This document shows, in pieces, positions 53,022 to 61,581 of a DNA stretch of 64,000 nucleotides (position 1 is its first letter; each line of letters begins with the position of its first letter). The stretch covers positions 96,787 through 160,786 of the forward strand of contig QYLO01000002.1 of the NCBI GenBank assembly GCA_022766165.1. The letters run 5' to 3'. The position numbers and the translations under genes are program-made. This DNA is from Candidatus Electrothrix gigas. Lineage in GTDB: Bacteria > Desulfobacterota > Desulfobulbia > Desulfobulbales > Desulfobulbaceae. Under the pieces are notes generated by a model. The model searched no databases and had not been told where the DNA came from. It was given only the letters and a program-made list of their open reading frames with translations.

Positions 53022-53906
53022 CTAATACTGCAAGATAAAAACCTTATCTTCCTTAAAAAACGGCAACAGCAAACGATTCCGCTTGCTATCAACACCGATA
53101 TCCGCCGGAGAGACCAATCTTTTTGCCAGCACAGTAAATAACCCATTTTTTTTCAGTGCATACAGTGCAGAGCCTTTCCAGCTTGAAACAATGAGCCGTC
53201 CATCGTTTAACCTGACTAGACCATCAAGACCACCAGCGGGTGGTTTGGGCATATTCGTTCGCTGACCAGCAGAGTTAATACTGAACAGTTCGCCAGAACC
53301 CCAAGTGTTCACAATAAGCTTATCCTTATCATGCCAAATACCGTTGGGATGCCCCATTTCTTTATCCTGAAGAATGGCCTCATATTTGCCATTGGCCCAG
53401 ACCTGATAGACCGCATCTGTGCCACTTGGCTTCATGTCTTTGTTTAAGCCGCTGTCTGTTACGTATACTGAATTATCCGGACCACCCGAAGCCATGCCAT
53501 TCAGAAAGGTGCTGCCCTCAAGGGCAATAGATGCCTTTTGCCTGCCATCGGGTAAAGAGAAAACTTGAATTTGGTTGATATCAGCAACAAATAAGTTGTT
53601 GCCTGCAATGGCCATTCCCTTGGGCGCATTCAGGGTTATGTCCTCTTTGCCGCCATCAATCCACTTGATTGCAACAACCTTGCCATCTGGACGAATCTTG
53701 GAAATAAATCCGTCATCGTCAAGATCAGTGGGATTGCCATTGATATTACTTACAAGATAGACATCTTGAGCAGTATAATGTACAACTGATTCAGGTCTTG
53801 AAAAACCAACATCGCTGACCGCGATAAATTTGGGACCTCAGGCAAAGGCATTGGTGAATTTGGTGAACTGAAAGACCAACAAGAGCATGAATACCATGCC
53901 TGTCAT
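53022..53906 (-). pseudogene. Secreted SMP-30/NHL-like beta-propeller protein, stopped by TGA
   Basis: The full frame starts at ATG 53906 with a signal peptide (MTGMVFMLLLVFQFTKFTNA-FA), then an in-frame TGA at codon 23 (53840-53838), and continues without further stops to 53022, with GPKFIAVSDVGFSRPESVV and blade-like repeats (APKGMAIAGNNLFVAD, ADIGVDSKRNRLL). An NHL/SMP-30-type fold is expected from the repeated GMA/NSVYVTDSG blades. The only later start is ATG 53615, which would lose one third of the protein and the signal. The TGA sits exactly at the expected cleavage site. Confidence 0.75.
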
Positions 53907-54359
53907 GATTGGCGTGCCAGAAAATCGATATGTTTTTTTTGTCTTATTTTTCATGGCCTATTTTCCTCTTTTCAGTTTGATCTTTTTTACTCCTATTGTC
54001 TCGCTCTATGAATTGGATCATACAGGATGTTCTGTGCTGGCAGTAATCTCTAGGATGCCGACAAGTTGCCTGCTCGGTATCCATTTTTTCTCCGTACTTG
54101 GCGCATTCAAGTTCCATTGGTTGACTCCATCTCTGAAAATATATTCACACAAACTCTGAATGCAGAAAATAGTACATTTATGCTGCTCTGTCGCCTTTGT
54201 CAAGGTTCTTTCGTTGACGCACTGCAAGCAGGCCCATGCAATATGCCTGTTTGCAGGCTTGTCAAATCAGCATGATTGATTATATAAGGGGCAGTAAAAT
54301 AAAAATGAGATAAACTTTATCCCTTGCCTATCAGCGGGGTATTCTTTTGGGGGAAATAT
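53907..54359. other. Intergenic stretch without a convincing gene
   Basis: Short ORFs on both strands look like chance frames. A possible reverse-strand promoter (TTGACA ... TAAATG, about 54200-54170) would serve the propeller gene. No RNA motif was recognised. Confidence 0.45.
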
Positions 54360-54806
54360 ATGTGTCCTGTTGCGTTGACCGATACTGTTACTGTTACCTA
54401 TACAGCTTCCTTGGAAACAGGAGAGCTGATTGAAAAGAGAGATAAAGACAATCCTGCCACTGTATCCATCGGGAGTGGCGTCCTGTGCAAGGCTGTTGAG
54501 GCCTGTTTATTTGGTATGGAGCCGGGGCAGAGCAGGATCATTCGAGTGGAACCTGAAGATGCATACGGTCTGCATCATAGAGAGTTAGTTCAATGTATTC
54601 CCTTGGAGCATTTCCAGGACAGGTTGGACCTGGACCCAAAGCCGGGCATGATTCTTTCCCTGACCGTGGACAAGGAGGGAGAACCGCATAAGGTGCCAGC
54701 CACTGTTACGCAAGTGCATGACAACGCCATCACGGTGGATTATAATCATCCATTGGCTGGAAAGCCGATTGTCTATGAGGTTTCTCTTATCAGCATTAAC
54801 TCCTGA
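54360..54806 (+). CDS. FKBP-type peptidyl-prolyl isomerase, SlyD-like
   Basis: The 148-residue protein has the FKBP core with MEPGQSRIIRVEPEDAYGLH, an insert-in-flap region and the final YNHPLAGKPIVYEVSLISI typical of SlyD-type enzymes. It lacks the histidine-rich tail of SlyD. ATG 54360 follows a GGGGGAA site; the longer frame from 54324 is less likely. Confidence 0.92.
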   Translation: MCPVALTDTVTVTYTASLETGELIEKRDKDNPATVSIGSGVLCKAVEACLFGMEPGQSRIIRVEPEDAYGLHHRELVQCIPLEHFQDRLDLDPKPGMILSLTVDKEGEPHKVPATVTQVHDNAITVDYNHPLAGKPIVYEVSLISINS

Positions 54807-54817
54807 TTATACAAACT

Positions 54818-55249
54818 ATGCAGAGTAAAGCGGAATCAAAACAAGATAGCAATCCGTTTCAGCAACTTGATGGAATTGTCAGGACGCTGCGTTCTCCAGA
54901 GGGCTGTCCCTGGGATCAGCGGCAAACCGGCACAACCTTGAAAAAATATCTCTTGGAAGAGGCAAGCGAACTTGTTCAGGCCATTGAGACGGATGAGGTG
55001 GAGCATATCCGGGAAGAAATTGGGGATATGTATTTTATCCTGACCCTGCTTGCGCTTATTTACGAGGAACAGGACGGCATTCCGGCAACAGATCCTGTAC
55101 AGAAGATTTGCGAAAAGATGGTGCGCCGTCATCCCCATGTCTTTGAATGTGTTGAAAAGAGAGCAGGGCATGTTCTTTCTGAACAAGAGCTGCGAGACCA
55201 ATGGGAACGGATCAAGCAGGAGGAGAAAAAATCGACCGGAAAAAAGTAA
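54818..55249 (+). CDS. mazG: MazG-family nucleotide pyrophosphohydrolase
   Basis: The 143-residue protein keeps the MazG core: GIVRTLRSPEGCPWDQRQTG, TTLKKYLLEEASELVQAIE and EEIGDMYFILTLLALIYEE, with the EExxE and ExxD metal sites. It hydrolyses (d)NTPs to monophosphates. It is shorter than the 260-residue E. coli form, consisting of one MazG domain. The gene lies between the isomerase and purDE. Confidence 0.93.
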   Translation: MQSKAESKQDSNPFQQLDGIVRTLRSPEGCPWDQRQTGTTLKKYLLEEASELVQAIETDEVEHIREEIGDMYFILTLLALIYEEQDGIPATDPVQKICEKMVRRHPHVFECVEKRAGHVLSEQELRDQWERIKQEEKKSTGKK

Positions 55250-55423
55250 AAAAGAAACACTTTTTTGCTTGCAAATATGTTCCTACAGTTGAGGAAGATG
55301 CTACTTTTTGTTACGGTATCAATATATGATACGCTGTAGTTGTTTTTTATCTGTTGTTTGTCTGTTATTCGCCCGTTATACTTGGTGGATATTTTTTTCA
55401 AAGAGATTGCGTAAGGAGAATGT

Positions 55424-57202
55424 ATGAAGGTTCTGGTCATTGGTTCCGGCGGCAGGGAGCATGCCTTGGTTTGGAAATTAAGCCAGTCGGAAAAGGTAAA
55501 ATCTATTTACTGTACGCCCGGCAATGCCGGAATAAAAAAAATAGCAAACTGTGTCAAGATAAGTGCTAATGATATTGAAGGGTTGCTTGATTTTGCCAAA
55601 AAAGAAAAAGTCACTTTAACTGTCGTGGGACCAGAGGACGCCTTAGCTGCTGGAATTGTTGACCGTTTTGAAGAAGAGGGGCTACGGATTTTCGGGCCAA
55701 GTATGGCTGCTGCTGAACTAGAAAGCAGTAAGGTCTTTTGCAAGGATTTCCTTAAAAAGTATAATATCCCTACTGCTGCCTATAAATCCTTTAACAAACC
55801 AGGGCCTGCAAAAAAATACATTGAAAAAATAGGCGCTCCTTGCGTGGTCAAAGCTGATGGACTGGCTGCTGGTAAGGGTGTCCTGATCTGTCAAACCGAA
55901 GATGAGGCCAAGGAAGCCATTGAACAGATGCTCAAGGAAAATGCCTTTGGCGATGCTGGCAGCACGGTGGTTATTGAAGAATTTCTCTCAGGTGAAGAGG
56001 CATCGTTTATTGCCTTTGTTGATGGCGAGACAGTCCTCCCTCTGCCATCTTCTCAAGATCATAAGGCGGTTTTTGAAGGTGATCGTGGTCCAAATACCGG
56101 CGGCATGGGGGCCTATTCCCCAGCTCCGATTATGGACGAGGGCATGAGCATGCGGGTTATGAATGAGGTCATGTTGCCCACTGTACGGGGAATGGCTGAA
56201 GAGGGCCGTCCTTTTAAGGGGATGCTCTACGCTGGTATGATGATTGACGGTGATCAGATCAATGTGCTGGAGTTTAACTGCCGTTTTGGTGACCCAGAAT
56301 GTCAGCCTTTGCTCATGCGTTTGCAAACGGATCTGGTGGAAATTTTCGAAAAGGCCCTTGACGGTGCGCTGAATGAGGTTGAACTGGAGATTGATCCCCG
56401 CCCTGCTGTTTGTGTTGTTATGGCCTCAGAAGGGTATCCAAGCAATTACATCACTGGCAAGCCAATTTCTGGGCTGGTTAATGCCTCAAAATTAAAAGAT
56501 GTTGTAACCTTTCATGCAGGAACTGCTGTTGAAAATCGTCGAACCGTGACCTCGGGTGGCAGGGTGTTGGGCATCACTGCGATGGACAGTTCTGTCCCCA
56601 AGGCTATTGAACGGGCCTATAAGGCGGTAGATAAAATTAAGTGGAAGGGTTCCTACTACCGACGTGATATCGGTCATCGGGCGCTCTCTCATCTGAAAAA
56701 AAATACCGGCCCCTTGGTGGGCGTGGTCATGGGATCTGATTCAGATCTGCCGATTATGCAGGCAGCCACGGATTTTCTTGATTCTGTGGGGATCAAAAAC
56801 GAGATCAGGATTTCTTCTGCTCACCGTACCCCGGAACAGGCAGCTGAGTATGCCCGGACTGCGGCCCAACGTGGTTTAAAAGTTATCATTGCCGGTGCTG
56901 GCATGGCAGCGCATTTGGCAGGTGTTTTGGCAGCCCATACCACCTTACCAGTGATTGGTGTCCCCATTGACGCCTCTGCTCTGAACGGTCTGGATGCCCT
57001 GCTGTCCACCGTGCAGATGCCGCCAGGTATTCCAGTAGGGACTATGGGGATTGGTAAGGCTGGTGCAAAGAATGCCGCTGTTTTTGCAGCTCGGATTCTT
57101 GCCACTGCTGATCCGGATGTAGTTGCTGCTCTTGAACAGCATAGCCGAGATATGGCAACGCAGGTTGAGGCAAAAAATAGAACCCTTGCTGAGGGAAAAT
57201 AG
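55424..57202 (+). CDS. purD-purE: Fused GAR synthetase and N5-CAIR mutase (PurD-PurE)
   Basis: One 592-residue frame encodes two purine enzymes. Residues 1-420 are PurD (MKVLVIGSGGREHALVWKLS, then APCVVKADGLAAGKGVLICQ and DRGPNTGGMGAYSPAPI). Residues 433-592 are PurE (GVVMGSDSDLPIMQAAT, SSAHRTPEQAAEYA, QMPPGIPVGTMGIGKAGA). Only about 12 residues (RALSHLKKNTGPL) join them. PurD acts at step 2 and PurE at step 6 of IMP synthesis, so no direct channelling of one product is expected. No frameshift or stop is visible at the joint. tsaC follows after 21 bases. Confidence 0.96.
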   Translation: MKVLVIGSGGREHALVWKLSQSEKVKSIYCTPGNAGIKKIANCVKISANDIEGLLDFAKKEKVTLTVVGPEDALAAGIVDRFEEEGLRIFGPSMAAAELESSKVFCKDFLKKYNIPTAAYKSFNKPGPAKKYIEKIGAPCVVKADGLAAGKGVLICQTEDEAKEAIEQMLKENAFGDAGSTVVIEEFLSGEEASFIAFVDGETVLPLPSSQDHKAVFEGDRGPNTGGMGAYSPAPIMDEGMSMRVMNEVMLPTVRGMAEEGRPFKGMLYAGMMIDGDQINVLEFNCRFGDPECQPLLMRLQTDLVEIFEKALDGALNEVELEIDPRPAVCVVMASEGYPSNYITGKPISGLVNASKLKDVVTFHAGTAVENRRTVTSGGRVLGITAMDSSVPKAIERAYKAVDKIKWKGSYYRRDIGHRALSHLKKNTGPLVGVVMGSDSDLPIMQAATDFLDSVGIKNEIRISSAHRTPEQAAEYARTAAQRGLKVIIAGAGMAAHLAGVLAAHTTLPVIGVPIDASALNGLDALLSTVQMPPGIPVGTMGIGKAGAKNAAVFAARILATADPDVVAALEQHSRDMATQVEAKNRTLAEGK

Positions 57203-57223
57203 TCTTATTTTCATTATGTTCTC

Positions 57224-57838
57224 GTGTTCTGTTCTGCATCAGATCCGGTTGCGCTTGAGCAAGCAGCTTGTTTGCTTCGTCAGGGTGGCCTGATCGCCTT
57301 TCCCACAGAGACCTATTATGGCCTTGGTGTTGATCCCTTCAATGTCAAGGCCCTTGAGCGTCTTTTTCAAGTAAAACAACGGCAGCCAAATAAGCCTGTC
57401 TTGGTACTCGTTGCCGGACAGGCTCAGGTCGCTGAACTGGTAGCTGAGGTGCCTACCATTTTGGCCAGACTTATGACGACCTTCTGGCCTGGCCCACTGA
57501 CCTTGGTTTTTCCGGGTCGGGCCTTGCTCCCCCTTCTGCTCACCGGTGGTACCGGCAATATCGGTATCCGCCACTCTCCTCATCCCCTTGCTGCTTGCCT
57601 CCTCTCTGCCTTTGGTGGCCCAATTACCGCTACCAGTGCCAATCGCTCGGGTTTGCCTCCTGCAACCACTGCTGCTGCAATCCAAGAGAGTTTGGGTTCT
57701 GAAGTTGACTTAATTTTAGACGGCGGGACTACTCCGGGCGGCACTGGCTCAACCTTGGTTGGCTGTGATAAAGATCAGCGGCTTTACTGTCTGCGGGCTG
57801 GGCAGGTATCGTTTACTGAAATTCTTCAGGTAGTTTAG
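57224..57838 (+). CDS. tsaC: Threonylcarbamoyl-AMP synthase (Sua5/YrdC/TsaC)
   Basis: The 204-residue protein forms threonylcarbamoyl-AMP for t6A37 in tRNA. It has the YrdC motifs LRQGGLIAFPTETYYGLGVD, VKQRQPNKPVLVLV, PGPLTLVFPGRALL and ITATSANRSGLPPAT. GTG at 57224 is the likely start; it follows purDE closely. The length is between TsaC and full Sua5. Confidence 0.92.
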   Translation: MFCSASDPVALEQAACLLRQGGLIAFPTETYYGLGVDPFNVKALERLFQVKQRQPNKPVLVLVAGQAQVAELVAEVPTILARLMTTFWPGPLTLVFPGRALLPLLLTGGTGNIGIRHSPHPLAACLLSAFGGPITATSANRSGLPPATTAAAIQESLGSEVDLILDGGTTPGGTGSTLVGCDKDQRLYCLRAGQVSFTEILQVV

Positions 57839-57847
57839 GCAGAGACA

Positions 57848-57869
57848 ATGAGTTATAAATGAGTTATAA
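57848..57869 (+). repeat. Exact 11-bp tandem duplication at the methyltransferase start
   Basis: ATGAGTTATAA occurs twice in a row, at 57848-57858 and 57859-57869, each copy starting with ATG. Only the second ATG is in frame with the methyltransferase; the first runs ATG AGT TAT AAA TGA and stops. The AGAGA upstream is near the first, not the second. Confidence 0.9.
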
Positions 57870-58920
57870 ATTTATAGACTTGTTTGCAGGTATAGGAGGA
57901 TTTCGGCAGGGATTTGATAGGCAGGGGTTTCGATGTATTTTCTCCTCAGAAAAAGACAAACATGCTCAAGAGATGTACTATGAAAATTTTCATGAATATC
58001 CGTATGGAGATATAACAGCAATAGAAGCTGTTAAGATACCAAAATTTGATATTTTACTGGCTGGCTTTCCATGCCAACCATTTAGTATTGCCGGAGAAAA
58101 GAAGGGATTTAACGATACACGAGGAACATTATTTTTTGATATTGCAAGAATTGTTGAATATCATAATCCTAAAGTAATTGTTTTGGAAAATGTAAAACAT
58201 TTTAAGAATCACGATAAAGGGAAAACATTAAGAACTGTTCTCAACACATTAAATACCTTAGGGTATACTACAACGTGGAAAGTGTTAAATGCAAAAGATT
58301 TTGGGGTACCTCAAAATAGGGAAAGAACTCTTATTGTAGGAGCGAATAACGGCATAGAGTTTGATTTTTCCAGATTAAAAAAATCAGCACCATTGAAGAT
58401 CGCTGATATTTTAGAAAATAATAAAAACGATTTTGAGTATCTTGAGGAGTCAGAATATACTTTAATAGAGAATCCTAAAAAACAACTTTCTGGTCTTATC
58501 TTTGCAGGGTATAGAAATAAAAAAATAAGAACAAATGGAGTGAGAAAAAATACAGAACATTTATCAAGAGTGCATAAACAACCGAATCGAATATACTCTT
58601 CAGAAGGTACACATCCAACATTATCATCACAAGAGCCAACAGGGAGATATTTTATCCTGCATCAAGGAAGAGTGAGAAAATTAACTCTGTTAGAATGTTA
58701 CCGACTAATGGGTTTTCCTGATGATTTTAAAAAAATAGGTGCCATATCGAAACGCTATAATAGAATCGGAAACTCAATTGCTGTGCCAATGGTTGAAAAA
58801 ATAGCAGAAGAAGTAAAGAATCAATTATTCAATAAAGAGTATGAGCTTACCTATACATTTGACCGTACAACTCGTTTTCAACCTCAACAGATGAATTTAT
58901 TTGAATGTATACTGAAATAG
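57859..58920 (+). CDS. DNA (cytosine-5) methyltransferase, orphan
   Basis: The 353-residue protein has the ordered C5-methyltransferase motifs: I FIDLFAGIGGFRQGF, IV GFPCQPFSIAGEKKG with the catalytic Cys, VI VLENVKHF, VIII QNRERTLIVGA, and IX-X GRVRKLTLLECYRLMGFPDD and GNSIAVPM. The target-recognition region is residues 180-270. It is AT-rich compared with tsaC and argH and has no restriction gene beside it, so it was probably acquired and is solitary. The start lies in an 11-bp duplication. Confidence 0.95.
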   Translation: MSYKFIDLFAGIGGFRQGFDRQGFRCIFSSEKDKHAQEMYYENFHEYPYGDITAIEAVKIPKFDILLAGFPCQPFSIAGEKKGFNDTRGTLFFDIARIVEYHNPKVIVLENVKHFKNHDKGKTLRTVLNTLNTLGYTTTWKVLNAKDFGVPQNRERTLIVGANNGIEFDFSRLKKSAPLKIADILENNKNDFEYLEESEYTLIENPKKQLSGLIFAGYRNKKIRTNGVRKNTEHLSRVHKQPNRIYSSEGTHPTLSSQEPTGRYFILHQGRVRKLTLLECYRLMGFPDDFKKIGAISKRYNRIGNSIAVPMVEKIAEEVKNQLFNKEYELTYTFDRTTRFQPQQMNLFECILK

Positions 58921-58995
58921 CGATAAACTTGACAGTTCGGCAAAAGGTCGAAAAATGTCAAAGTACCTATTATAACTCAATGAATTAAAATTTTT

Positions 58996-60405
58996 ATGAC
59001 TGAACCCAATACCCAAAAACAAACATCAGGCAAACTCTGGGGCGGACGCTTTGCCGAGCAGACCGCTGCCTCAGTAGAGGCATTTACCGAATCCATCTCC
59101 TACGACTGGCGGCTCTACCGGCATGACATCATGGGTTCCAAGGCCCATGCCCGCATGTTGGCCAAGCAGGGCCTAATCTCCGATAAAGAACGGGACGCTA
59201 TCATCACCGGCCTGAGCGAGATTGAGCAGGAAATTGATAAGGGTACCTTTGAGTTTCGAGCCGAGCTGGAAGATATTCACATGAATATCGAAAAGGCCCT
59301 GACCGATAAGATCGGTGCTGCCGGGGAAAAGCTGCACACCGCCCGCAGTCGTAACGATCAGGTGGCCTTGGATATCCGCCTCTATCTCCGGGATGAAGGA
59401 GAAGTACTGGATCATCTCTTAACTGAAGTACAGCAGGGGTTTACCCGTTTGGCCCGTACCAATCTCGGGGCTATCATGCCGGGCTACACCCATCTTCAGC
59501 GTGCCCAACCGGTCCTACTCTCTCATCATCTTCTGGCCTATATGGAGATGTTTGGGCGGGACCGGGAGCGAATTGCGGACTGCATGAAACGGATCAACAT
59601 CATGCCCTTGGGTTCTGCGGCACTTGCCGGCACTGGCCTGCCCATTGATCGGGAATTTGTGGCCAAGGAACTGGGTTTTCCGGCAGTCACGGCTAACTCT
59701 ATGGACACCACAGCAGATCGCGACTTTGCGATGGAACTGCTCTTCTGCCTGACGACCATTCAGCTCCACCTGAGCAGAATGGCTGAGGAGTTTGTCCTCT
59801 GGGCCTCCAAGGAGTTTGACTTTATCAAGATCGGTGATAAGTACTGCACTGGTTCCTCCATCATGCCGCAAAAGAAAAATCCAGATATCCCGGAACTGAT
59901 TCGGGGCAAGGCCGGACGGGTGACCGGGTCGCTGGTCTCTCTGCTGATGACGGTCAAGGGTCTACCGCTCACCTATAACCGCGATTTGCAGGAGGATAAG
60001 GAGCCGCTCTTTGATGCGCTGGATACGGTCAAAGCTAGTCTGTCCATCACAGCCGAGCTGCTGGCGAACAGCTCCTTTGATACGAAAAAGATGCAGGCCG
60101 CCACCTATGGTGGTTTTATGACTGCTACCGATATTGCCGATTATCTGGTCAAGAAAAACATGCCCTTTCGCCAGGCGCACGGGGTGGTGGGCAAGATTGT
60201 TGCCCTCTGTCAGGAGCGTGATATTGAATTAATTGAACTCCGCTTGGATGAGTTGCAAAAATTTTCAGATCTGATAGAAGAAGATATCTTTGATGTCCTT
60301 TCCGTGGAAGGATCGGTCAACAGCCGGGTTTCCAAAGGCGGTACCTCAGCGTTACGAGTTGCTGAGGCCTTGGAACGTGCGGAACAACAACTGGGGATAG
60401 TATAA
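58996..60405 (+). CDS. argH: Argininosuccinate lyase
   Basis: The 469-residue ArgH cleaves argininosuccinate to arginine and fumarate. Features are KLWGGRFAEQTAASVEAFT, the HTARSRNDQVALDIRLY segment, TPGYTHLQRAQPVLLSHH-type signature and GSSIMPQKKNPDIPELIRGK with the catalytic serine loop. Length is normal. Its last base overlaps the next gene start (TAATG). Confidence 0.97.
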   Translation: MTEPNTQKQTSGKLWGGRFAEQTAASVEAFTESISYDWRLYRHDIMGSKAHARMLAKQGLISDKERDAIITGLSEIEQEIDKGTFEFRAELEDIHMNIEKALTDKIGAAGEKLHTARSRNDQVALDIRLYLRDEGEVLDHLLTEVQQGFTRLARTNLGAIMPGYTHLQRAQPVLLSHHLLAYMEMFGRDRERIADCMKRINIMPLGSAALAGTGLPIDREFVAKELGFPAVTANSMDTTADRDFAMELLFCLTTIQLHLSRMAEEFVLWASKEFDFIKIGDKYCTGSSIMPQKKNPDIPELIRGKAGRVTGSLVSLLMTVKGLPLTYNRDLQEDKEPLFDALDTVKASLSITAELLANSSFDTKKMQAATYGGFMTATDIADYLVKKNMPFRQAHGVVGKIVALCQERDIELIELRLDELQKFSDLIEEDIFDVLSVEGSVNSRVSKGGTSALRVAEALERAEQQLGIV

Positions 60406-61481
60406 TGAAAAGAGATGTAATGAGAAAAGGTTCTCTTGTCTGGAGCCTGTTGAGCGGTCTGCTCCTACTCAACCTGATCAGCCTGAGCAGTTGCGGTTAT
60501 AAAAATGATCCAGTGGCTCCGCAGGCTTTGGTTCCTGCTCCTATTCAGGATCTACACTATGAGCTGACCAAAAAAAATGCTGTACTGCATTGGAGTTATC
60601 CTACTCAGACGGTGAGCGGTCAGGAACTGACAGAGATTAAATCCTTTATGCTCTATCGAGCCGAGGTTCCTGCTGCATCCTACTGCGAAACCTGCCCTAT
60701 TCCATTTAAGAGCCCAATCACCGTTGAGGGTGGTCTTATTCCTGAACGGGAAGGCAAAAGAGCTGGCAGCTACACAGTCGGTCTCCTTCGACCAGGGTAT
60801 AAGTATTTCTTTAAAATACGCAGTCGAACTGGCTGGCTCACCCCTTCTGCTGACTCGAATCAGGTGAGCTTTATCTGGGAAACGCCTCCTGCAATGCCAC
60901 AGTATTTGAAAGCCAACGTTGCTCACGGTATGGTCTTTCTTGGCTGGCGTTCAGTTGCCAAATATGTTGATGGGAGCAAGGCAGACAGTATCAAATATCA
61001 GGTTTCCCGTCGCAAGGGTAATGGCCAGTTCCACAACATAGGGAGTCTGTTGACCACACCACAGTTTATGGACAATCAGGTAGGCGGAGGCTATACATAT
61101 ACCTACCGAGTTCAGGCCCTGAGCGAGTATGACGGAGATATGGTTGGTAGCGAGTTCAGCAGACCTGTTCAAGTCAACGTTGTGGATCACATTGCTCCGA
61201 CAACACCTCGAAATGTCAGCACTGTCCGTACTGGCACCTCCTCAATTAAAATCTTTTGGGATCGGGGCGAAGAGACAGATCTGGCAGGTTATCGGATATA
61301 TCGTCGTTTGGGCAATGAAAATGAACCCAGCATGATCGGTGAAGTGACAGTGCCGTATAATATTTATGAGGACACGCAGGCGCCGGGTAAAAATATCTAT
61401 GTGTACTACTCAGTCAGCAGCTTTGATACGAGTGATCCACCCAATGAAAGTGAACGTTCTGCTGAAGTTGAAGGCGAATAG
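60405..61481 (+). CDS. Lipoprotein with fibronectin type III-like domains
   Basis: The 358-residue protein has a lipoprotein signal (LLSGLLLLNLISLSSC, lipidated Cys30) and then CGYKNDPVAP, which resembles the LptM/YifL lipoprotein motif found beside lysA-dapF genes. The mature part contains two fibronectin-III-like domains (QDLHYELTKKNAVLHWSYPT and PRNVSTVRTGTSSIKIFWDR). The long FN3 part is not seen in enterobacterial LptM. It lies between argH and lysA and is translationally coupled to argH. Confidence 0.85.
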   Translation: MKRDVMRKGSLVWSLLSGLLLLNLISLSSCGYKNDPVAPQALVPAPIQDLHYELTKKNAVLHWSYPTQTVSGQELTEIKSFMLYRAEVPAASYCETCPIPFKSPITVEGGLIPEREGKRAGSYTVGLLRPGYKYFFKIRSRTGWLTPSADSNQVSFIWETPPAMPQYLKANVAHGMVFLGWRSVAKYVDGSKADSIKYQVSRRKGNGQFHNIGSLLTTPQFMDNQVGGGYTYTYRVQALSEYDGDMVGSEFSRPVQVNVVDHIAPTTPRNVSTVRTGTSSIKIFWDRGEETDLAGYRIYRRLGNENEPSMIGEVTVPYNIYEDTQAPGKNIYVYYSVSSFDTSDPPNESERSAEVEGE

Positions 61482-61581
61482 CACAATGTATTGAATGTGT
61501 TGATTCAGTATTACCGATTACCGATGTATTGGTATCCTCTCTGCTTGGGTACCTTGAATAACGAGACAAAATAAAACGATA

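Noticed and set aside
53838..53840. TGA as selenocysteine codon
   Set aside because: It falls at a signal-peptide cleavage site in a family without known selenoproteins, and I see no SECIS-like hairpin directly after it.
53887..54159. 90-codon forward ORF with hydrophobic segments
   Set aside because: It is antisense to the propeller signal peptide, has no clear ribosome-binding site, and looks like a chance frame.
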